A DNA stretch of 13,271 nt, taken from positions 1 through 13,271 of the forward strand of contig CANPWR010000033.1 of NCBI GenBank assembly GCA_947584825.1, given 5' to 3'. Numbering within the stretch: the stretch's first letter is position 1; each line of letters starts with the position of its first letter. The position numbers and the translations under genes are program-made. The notes beneath the pieces are model-generated. The model was not told where the DNA came from. It searched no databases and saw only the letters and a program-made list of their open reading frames with translations. Origin of the DNA: an uncultured Clostridia bacterium. Its GTDB lineage: Bacteria > Bacillota > Clostridia > Oscillospirales > Ruminococcaceae. Of this stretch, positions 1 through 4,262 are shown one piece after another.

Positions 1-102
1 AAGGGCGGTCGAGAGCTTGTCAAGGTTCTGTACGATAACCGCTATTACTGGGCTATAAGAAAGACCAGAACAAAAAAACAGCAGTTAAGGAGGAAAGGAT
101 AA
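1..102 (+). CDS. 3' end of a phage lysin (SH3-like C-terminal tail), partial
   Basis: Frame 1 is open from the window edge to the TAA at 100-102 and encodes the last 33 residues of a longer protein, including the stretch VKVLYDNRYYWAI. The same pattern (VKVLYNNRYYWSI) ends the complete CHAP lysin at 3487-4149, so this is very probably the C-terminal SH3-like, wall-binding end of a related peptidoglycan hydrolase. Its stop codon overlaps the holin start by one base (TAATG), and the holin ribosome binding site lies inside its last codons, so the two are translationally coupled as an endolysin-holin pair. The catalytic part lies outside the window, so its enzyme class is inferred only from the paralogue. 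Confidence 0.75.
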   Translation, partial: KGGRELVKVLYDNRYYWAIRKTRTKKQQLRRKG

Positions 103-515
103 TGAAAGAGTATTTTTTAATAGTTTGTGGAATAGTAGGCGGAGCAATATCCGCTTTATTCGGAGGTTGGAATCACCTGCTTACAACACTCTTAGTAGCT
201 ATGGGAGTTGACTTTGTGACAGGTCTTGTAGTAGCAGGAGTGTTCAAAAAGAGCCAAAAGACACCGAACGGAGCGCTTGAAAGTAATATCGGTTGGAAAG
301 GAATTGCCAAGAAAGGTGTAACGCTTTTGATAGTTTTAATAGCTCACAGGCTGGATTTAGCAATAGGTACAACCATAATTCGAGATGCAGTTGTAATAGC
401 CTTTATTGTAAATGAAGTTATATCTATAACTGAAAATGCAGGGCTTATGGGAGTACCTGTTCCGCCGCCTATTAAGAAAGCTATCGAGGTTTTAAAAGAA
501 AAGGAAAAAAAGTAA
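102..515 (+). CDS. Phage holin, phage_holin_4 / toxin-secretion holin family
   Basis: This 137-residue protein is of usual holin length, with hydrophobic segments at about 4-20, 26-46, 72-84 and 91-108 and a short charged tail (KEKEKK). The pattern D37..TG, then S61 followed by GWKGIAKK, then NE..SI.EN before a GVPVPPP turn, is that of the phage_holin_4 family seen in phages of Gram-positive bacteria. Such proteins form membrane lesions that let the endolysin reach the peptidoglycan. An AAGGAGG at 87-93, 8 bases ahead, supports the ATG at 102, and the start overlaps the stop of the upstream lysin. A strong terminator follows at 533-572, so this is the last gene of the phage lysis unit. The family call is confident; whether the prophage is still functional cannot be judged here. 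Confidence 0.9.
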   Translation: MKEYFLIVCGIVGGAISALFGGWNHLLTTLLVAMGVDFVTGLVVAGVFKKSQKTPNGALESNIGWKGIAKKGVTLLIVLIAHRLDLAIGTTIIRDAVVIAFIVNEVISITENAGLMGVPVPPPIKKAIEVLKEKEKK

Positions 516-532
516 AGTACATAAGGTATAGG

Positions 533-576
533 AAAAGCCCTCCAGTTGGAATGTCCGACTAGGAGGGCTTTTGTAT
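533..576 (+). terminator. Intrinsic terminator after the holin
   Basis: AAAAGCCCTCC (533-543) pairs perfectly with GGAGGGCTTTT (562-572). A second short stem inside (AGT.GGA with TCC.ACT) extends the hairpin, and the right arm ends in a T-rich run. It lies 18 bases after the holin stop and closes the lysis operon. The A-rich left flank means it could also act on transcripts from the opposite strand. Confidence 0.88.
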
Positions 577-593
577 TTTAATATTTAACAAAA

Positions 594-615
594 TGTAGTC
601 CCCGTGTAGTCCCCA
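594..615. repeat. Short tandem repeat, TGTAGTCCCC twice
   Basis: TGTAGTCCCCG at 594-604 is followed directly by TGTAGTCCCCA at 605-615. It sits between the phage terminator and the terminator of the opposite-strand cassette, exactly at a module boundary. It could be part of an attachment or recombinase binding site, or simply junction sequence. No second copy was found elsewhere in the window, so no function is assigned. Confidence 0.4.
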
Positions 616-632
616 AATCATTTTTTAGTAAT

Positions 633-662
633 AAAAAAGACGTCTGCAAAGCCTGCAAACGC
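633..662 (-). terminator. Intrinsic terminator of the two-gene minus-strand cassette
   Basis: Read on the minus strand, GCGTTTGC (662-655) pairs with GCAGACGT (647-640) as an 8-bp stem with two G-U pairs around a 7-base loop. A run of six Ts (plus-strand AAAAAA, 633-638) follows. It lies about 140 bases past the stop of the TIR-like gene, and no other gene lies between, so it is the probable transcript end of that cassette. The interval 663-799 is AT-rich and holds no gene that I can support. Confidence 0.65.
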
Positions 663-799
663 CTATTTTACGTTGGTTGAGGAGGTTCGCAACATAGTTT
701 ACCTGAAATTTTGTTTATGTATGTAATTTTGTAAAATATATTTATATTTAATTAATGTTGATTGACAATAAATATATTTAAGAGTTTGATTTTATATAA

Positions 800-1618
800 T
801 TATAATGTAAAGTAATTTTTAATATTTTCAAGTTCTTTATTTAATGATTTCTTTTCATAGTTACTAAGATTATCATCAAATTCTTTGATACGTTTTTCAA
901 TATCATAATAATTTTTCTTTATTATTGGTTTAGGGCAACCATTGTTAATTAAATTTTTCAATTGTGTTATTAAAGTCCAAATTTCATTTCTATTAATATC
1001 ACCTTGAATTATATTATCAACATTATAGGAAGAAATACTTTTTATTTCATCAAGAATTTCGTTAATTTGTTGAAGTAATAAAATATTAAACTTATCAGTT
1101 TCATTGTTAATTTCATCTTTTAATGTGGCTGCTTTTGGTAACGATAATAAATTGATTAGAGAGTTAATATTATTACTATCTTCCGATGATTGTTCAGTTT
1201 TTTTTATTGCATCTCCAACTAACTCTTGAGATTTTAATACATCTCTATAGTTCTGAACTCTAGTATATTCGGTGTATCTTAATGGTGAAAGATCAAAAAT
1301 AAAATCTGTACTAGTATCTTTTATTAATACTGTTGGTTTATCAAATGCTTGTCTAATACCTAGTTCAAATAAAACATTAGGATTATTTGAACTTAAATCG
1401 CATATAGCCATGGGGGATTCTAAAATTTTATGTAATATATCTTTATGTATTAAATTTGTTTGTTTAACATCATCTGCCCTAATAGCAGTATATCCAGCAT
1501 TTTTACAAGCTATTTTTATAATATCTTGATAAACCAATTCAAAATGCTTAGGCTCATATCCATCGACATCTGAAATAGGCATAATAACAAAACACACTTT
1601 TTCGTCCTTTTTGTTCAT
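800..1618 (-). CDS. TIR / nucleoside 2-deoxyribosyltransferase-like domain protein, possible defence effector
   Basis: 272 residues. The first ~130 form an alpha/beta domain of the kind shared by nucleoside 2-deoxyribosyltransferases and TIR-related enzymes: a CFVIMPIS strand (9-16), a polar helix, IHKDI (57-61), then AICDLSSNNPNVLFELGI (71-88). D74 and E85 sit where the family places its acidic active-site residues, so cleavage or transfer at an N-glycosidic bond of a nucleotide such as NAD is plausible but not shown. Residues ~135-272 are helical, rich in Lys, Asn and Glu, resemble no domain I recognise, and may serve sensing or oligomerisation. No signal peptide or membrane segment is present, so it should be cytoplasmic. 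GAGG 7 bases upstream supports the start. It begins 16 bases after the methyltransferase stop, hence co-transcribed. The local sequence is extremely AT-rich, pointing to recent transfer. The fold is fairly sure; the defence role is inferred. Confidence 0.72.
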   Translation of the reverse strand: MNKKDEKVCFVIMPISDVDGYEPKHFELVYQDIIKIACKNAGYTAIRADDVKQTNLIHKDILHKILESPMAICDLSSNNPNVLFELGIRQAFDKPTVLIKDTSTDFIFDLSPLRYTEYTRVQNYRDVLKSQELVGDAIKKTEQSSEDSNNINSLINLLSLPKAATLKDEINNETDKFNILLLQQINEILDEIKSISSYNVDNIIQGDINRNEIWTLITQLKNLINNGCPKPIIKKNYYDIEKRIKEFDDNLSNYEKKSLNKELENIKNYFTL

Positions 1619-1634
1619 AATTTTACCTCATTAA

Positions 1635-2465
1635 TTAAATTTTTTCCAAAACTAATAATTTATATAGTATATCATCCGTATCACTATTAGGTTCTATCTC
1701 TTTAACCAATTTAAAGCTTTGCAATTCCATGTAATTAACATCTTCTGATAATAAAGAGCCATACATTATAGGTGTTCTTAATAATATGGTGGTTCCACTT
1801 TGACAGGTCATTGCAATTCTTTTTAAAACATTAGTTTTAGGTATTACTAAGTTTGCAATAAAAATAGTATCAATACTATGGTAGTTATAATTAATGCCAT
1901 CAAGAATTTCAAAAGAAACATTTATAAAACTTAACTTGTTTTTTAATGATTTAGCATTAATTATTGCTTCTGGGCTACTATCTATTCCAATTATATTTAA
2001 ATTATTAAATTTTTCTCCAATTGTAAATAATGTTAAAGGAAATGAACCACAACCAATCATAACAAATTTTTTTGACTTTTCAATAAACTTTTCTATATTT
2101 CTAAATTCATTTAGAATATCATTATAAAATCTTTTATTATAATCTAATGATAAATAATCCTCTAATGATTCTAAATCTTCATTAACAGATAGAATATTAT
2201 CTTTTTCTTGAATTTCAATTAATCTTTCATACATACCTTCACAAGAAGTAAAATAAGTCTTATAATTATAATATTCTGGAAAATTTATCAACTGTCCATA
2301 AAGTTGAGGACAACCAGTCAACAACGAACATGAGTCCTTTAAAAATGTTCGAAAATCATCCATTAATGATATAAATTTAACATTATCATCTTTAGATAGA
2401 CTATCTTCAATGTCTAGTTTATATAGTTCAATACTATCAGTTAATGATTCTAAGCTTTTACACAT
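1635..2465 (-). CDS. Nicotianamine-synthase-like SAM-dependent methyltransferase-fold protein
   Basis: 276 residues in two parts. An all-helical N-terminus (~1-125) is followed by a Rossmann-type SAM-binding domain. Motif I is FVMIGCGSFPLTLF (134-147) and the acidic loop is IIGIDSSPEA (158-167), D162 being the likely ribose-binding residue; IFIANLVIPK (201-210) resembles a motif IV strand. The unusual G.GSFPLT form of motif I, together with the helical N-terminus and total length, resembles nicotianamine synthases and the bacterial CntL type. Those enzymes transfer the aminobutyrate part of SAM rather than its methyl group. No opine dehydrogenase, racemase or metal transporter lies nearby, so metallophore synthesis is not supported by context. 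An AGGAAG at 2473-2478, 7 bases ahead, supports the ATG at 2465. It is the first gene of a two-gene transcript with the TIR-like protein. The fold is likely; the substrate is unknown. Confidence 0.68.
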   Translation of the reverse strand: MCKSLESLTDSIELYKLDIEDSLSKDDNVKFISLMDDFRTFLKDSCSLLTGCPQLYGQLINFPEYYNYKTYFTSCEGMYERLIEIQEKDNILSVNEDLESLEDYLSLDYNKRFYNDILNEFRNIEKFIEKSKKFVMIGCGSFPLTLFTIGEKFNNLNIIGIDSSPEAIINAKSLKNKLSFINVSFEILDGINYNYHSIDTIFIANLVIPKTNVLKRIAMTCQSGTTILLRTPIMYGSLLSEDVNYMELQSFKLVKEIEPNSDTDDILYKLLVLEKI

Positions 2466-2506
2466 ATTTACACTTCCTAAAAGTTTTATATTTTTCTATC
2501 ACCACT

Positions 2507-2535
2507 ATCATACATTAAATATAAATATATTTCAA
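2507..2535 (-). promoter_or_regulatory. Sigma-A-type promoter of the methyltransferase / TIR-like cassette
   Basis: On the minus strand, TTGAAA (2535-2530), 17 bases, then TATGAT (2512-2507). This lies about 40 bases before the methyltransferase start codon, and nothing else there could use it. With the terminator at 633-662 it makes the cassette a self-contained transcription unit. The region is AT-rich, so chance matches are easier than usual. Confidence 0.6.
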
Positions 2536-2622
2536 CAAAAAATGTAATTAATTGTCGAAAAAATACGAATTTCCACATATTGCATAAAAATCTATTATGA
2601 TTTTGTGCATATTCACACATAT

Positions 2623-3027
2623 TTATTTCACAATACCTTCGTTTTTACTCCTCTCCCTACCTGCCGCAGTCTCATTAATTACTTTCCGTGCCTCAGTCAA
2701 ATTCTTAACTCTCTTATTAACTTTTGCATAATCTTTATTCAGATCCACAACAATACCATTCTTTTCACGGATAAGTTCGAGAACTTTATCCAAATCAATA
2801 CCAGGATTAACATTGTAATTTTCCTTCATTACTTTTGCATATTCATATGACTCAAGCTCCTGATTATGTTCACGCCGATATATTTCTTGTTTTTTCTTTC
2901 CAAGATTTTTATAATCCTCATAAATATCATAATGCTTATTATAAGTTTCAAGATAACCTGCAATCTTCTTGTAATGAGTAGCTTTTGTATTCATCTCGTC
3001 AATTTTACTTTTTAAATCTTCTGCAGT
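2623..3027 (-). pseudogene. Truncated relaxase / mobilisation protein, C-terminal fragment
   Basis: The longest ATG-started reading is 123 residues (2994 to 2623). The same frame stays open back to two adjacent stops at 3028-3033 and adds TAEDLKSKIDE, which continues the same helical style. The protein is highly charged and coiled: a YLETYNKHYDIYEDY helix, KKKQEIYRREHNQELESY, then a final KRVKNLTEARKVINET helix. This layout resembles the C-terminal accessory region of MobA/Rlx-type relaxases in mobilisable elements of Clostridia. The N-terminal relaxase domain with its catalytic Tyr and three-His motif is absent, and no good ribosome binding site precedes the ATG. I therefore read it as the remaining 3' end of a broken gene. 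It marks a past mobilisation event next to the cassette. A small free-standing protein is possible but less likely. Confidence 0.5.
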
Positions 3028-3136
3028 TTATTATTTTTTGCATACACGAATTTTACACGTTTTTTGCAATTTAGCTTATTTTTTTATATTTTTTATAATT
3101 TGAGTTGGCTTAGAGTATCGTAAAATAGGGCTTTTT

Positions 3137-3169
3137 CAAGTGCTTTGATTTAATGCAAGTGCATATAAT
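3137..3169 (+). promoter_or_regulatory. Possible promoter with a CAAGTGC direct repeat
   Basis: CAAGTGC occurs at 3137-3143 and again at 3156-3162, 19 bases apart, and the second copy ends one base before a perfect TATAAT (3164-3169). No good -35 box stands at 16-18 bases. The arrangement would suit a promoter dependent on an activator binding two turns of the helix. It faces the hairpin-rich interval and the second lysin. Confidence 0.35.
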
Positions 3170-3219
3170 AGCGAACATTAGTTCCACCCTCTTCCACCAG
3201 CAACGGTGATGTTGCATCC

Positions 3220-3252
3220 AGTCCACGCATTCGTAAGTACGTGGACTTTTTT
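3220..3252 (+). terminator. Intrinsic terminator inside the non-coding interval
   Basis: AGTCCACG (3220-3227) pairs perfectly with CGTGGACT (3240-3247), and a run of Ts follows to 3252. No gene ends just upstream. It would end a short transcript of roughly 75-80 bases if the TATAAT at 3164-3169 is a real promoter. A small hairpin GCAAC / GTTGC (3200-3215) precedes it. Confidence 0.6.
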
Positions 3253-3424
3253 GTTTGTATCTCGTGTTAGTAGTTACATCTTTTTGTTAAGCATTTACAC
3301 GCCTGTTCACGTTTCACATTTTTGAAACGTGAATTTGTTGTCGAGCGGTTAAATTTATCTCCAAGCCTCCCAATATCCACTGTAAGTGGTTCTCGTGACT
3401 ATAACATATTTTATCTATGCTCGG

Positions 3425-3455
3425 AGTTGCACAATAATGTGCAACTTTTTCTTTT
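3425..3455 (+). terminator. Intrinsic terminator or attenuator upstream of the second lysin
   Basis: AGTTGCACA (3425-3433) and TGTGCAACT (3438-3446) form a perfect 9-bp stem with an ATAA loop, followed by TTTTCTTTTT. It ends about 30 bases before the lysin start codon and its GGAGG. It either closes an upstream small RNA or acts as an attenuator of the lysin gene. Confidence 0.75.
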
Positions 3456-3486
3456 TATGCGGTATTAGTGAAAGGAGGATAGATAT

Positions 3487-4149
3487 ATGTCAGTCAATTA
3501 TAAAAAATCACTAGGCAAGCGATTAGCTAATTTTAACAGTAAGTATTATAAACCTCCTGTCAATACCGCCTCGCGAGGTCAGTGTGTGTGGTACACGCAG
3601 GGCAGAGCCTATGAAAAGAAAGGCGTTTATATCGGAGCCAGAGGCAACGCCAAAGACGTTTATCAAAGCTGTAAAAATTCAGGATTTCAGACTTCAAAGT
3701 ATCCAAAGCCAAATTCAATAGCTTGCTTTAATGGCGGTGTGTACGGACATGTTAAGTATGTTGAGTATGTAATTGCCGATACGGTATATTATACTGAGGC
3801 AAATTCAAATGCGGATAATGTTATTTCAGTTGATGACGGCATACTCAAAAAGATGCAGTTATCTGATTGGATGGCACAGCCGTTCTTGCAGGGTCATGTT
3901 GTAGTAAAGAAAGAGATATTGAAAACCTTTAATGTTGTAACAAGGAAAGGTAAAATCGGACTGTATAAGTCAAGTAATATCAAGGAGAAAAACAAGGTCA
4001 AGAATATCAAAGCAAAAACGGTAAGAGTCGTTGCCGGAAGCGGTAAAGTAAAAGACGGCAGAGACATTGTTAAGGTTTTGTATAACAATAGGTATTATTG
4101 GTCGATAAGGGTAAATAAATCAGGTGTCAGACAATTAAAAAGAACTTAG
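3487..4149 (+). CDS. CHAP-domain peptidoglycan hydrolase (phage-type lysin) with SH3-like tail
   Basis: 220 residues. The CHAP amidase/endopeptidase domain covers about 25-140: catalytic Cys33 in RGQCVWYTQGRAYEK, His88 in YGHVKYVEYV and the acidic residue E104 in YYTEAN. CHAP enzymes cut amide bonds in the peptide part of peptidoglycan. A lysine-rich linker leads to a C-terminal SH3-like region (~148-210, ending VKVLYNNRYYWSIRV) that should bind the wall. There is no signal peptide, as is usual for holin-dependent endolysins, yet no holin follows. GGAGG at 3474-3478, 8 bases ahead, supports the ATG. The tail is clearly related to the lysin fragment at the window start but has diverged in DNA, so it is a paralogue and not a fresh duplication. 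It may be the remnant of a second prophage or a domesticated lysin. Confidence 0.87.
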   Translation: MSVNYKKSLGKRLANFNSKYYKPPVNTASRGQCVWYTQGRAYEKKGVYIGARGNAKDVYQSCKNSGFQTSKYPKPNSIACFNGGVYGHVKYVEYVIADTVYYTEANSNADNVISVDDGILKKMQLSDWMAQPFLQGHVVVKKEILKTFNVVTRKGKIGLYKSSNIKEKNKVKNIKAKTVRVVAGSGKVKDGRDIVKVLYNNRYYWSIRVNKSGVRQLKRT

Positions 4150-4170
4150 ACATAAATATTGCCATTTTTC

Positions 4171-4199
4171 TTGACAATATATAAGAGTAGCAGTATAAT
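4171..4199 (+). promoter_or_regulatory. Consensus sigma-A promoter of the YfhO-family operon
   Basis: TTGACA at 4171-4176, a 17-base spacer and TATAAT at 4194-4199 are a perfect consensus match. Transcription should begin near 4206, about 57 bases before the ATG at 4263. A promoter this strong ahead of four packed genes suggests control by a repressor, and the overlapping palindrome fits that. Confidence 0.88.
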
Positions 4200-4222
4200 T
4201 GTATTATTCGAATAATACAATT
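4197..4222. promoter_or_regulatory. 26-base perfect palindrome at the transcription start, probable operator
   Basis: The half-site AATTGTATTATTC (4197-4209) is followed immediately by its exact reverse complement (4210-4222). It begins within the -10 box and covers the expected start point, a classic place for a dimeric repressor to block RNA polymerase. No run of Ts follows it, so it is not a terminator. No regulator gene is in the window, so the binding protein is unknown. A smaller inverted repeat, ATCTA/TAGAT (4225-4238), follows. Confidence 0.7.
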
Positions 4223-4262
4223 TGATCTATTATTAGATGATCTGTAATAAAGAGGAGACAAA

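Larger units (their letters stand above)
3034..3486 (+). other. Non-coding, hairpin-rich interval before the second lysin
   Basis: I find no convincing reading frame in these 450 bases on either strand. The first 80 bases are AT-rich and featureless. From 3137 onward there is a direct repeat ahead of a TATAAT, a terminator-like hairpin at 3220-3252, an 11-bp perfect hairpin at 3306-3333 (TTCACGTTTCA / TGAAACGTGAA), a small hairpin at 3377-3389 (CCACT / AGTGG) and a strong terminator at 3425-3455. Such density of paired segments suggests one or two small structured RNAs or an untranslated leader for the lysin. I do not recognise a known RNA family. Confidence 0.45.

Noticed and set aside
660..720. 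Possible tRNA or attachment site after the minus-strand terminator (GGAGGTTCGCAAC region)
   Set aside because: The GGTTCGC resembles a T-loop, but no acceptor, D or anticodon stems could be paired around it.
2577..2613. Imperfect inverted repeat (ATATTGCAT... / ...GTGCATATT) between the relaxase fragment and the cassette promoter
   Set aside because: It needs a bulge, is AT-rich and has no T-run on either strand, so neither a terminator nor an operator can be claimed.
3172..3270. Short plus-strand open frame through the first hairpin
   Set aside because: It has no start codon or ribosome binding site and runs through a clear terminator structure.
4156..4180. ATATTG/CAATAT inverted repeat overlapping the -35 of the YfhO-family operon
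   Set aside because: Six-base AT-rich arms at this spacing are expected by chance; the 26-base palindrome is the convincing signal there.
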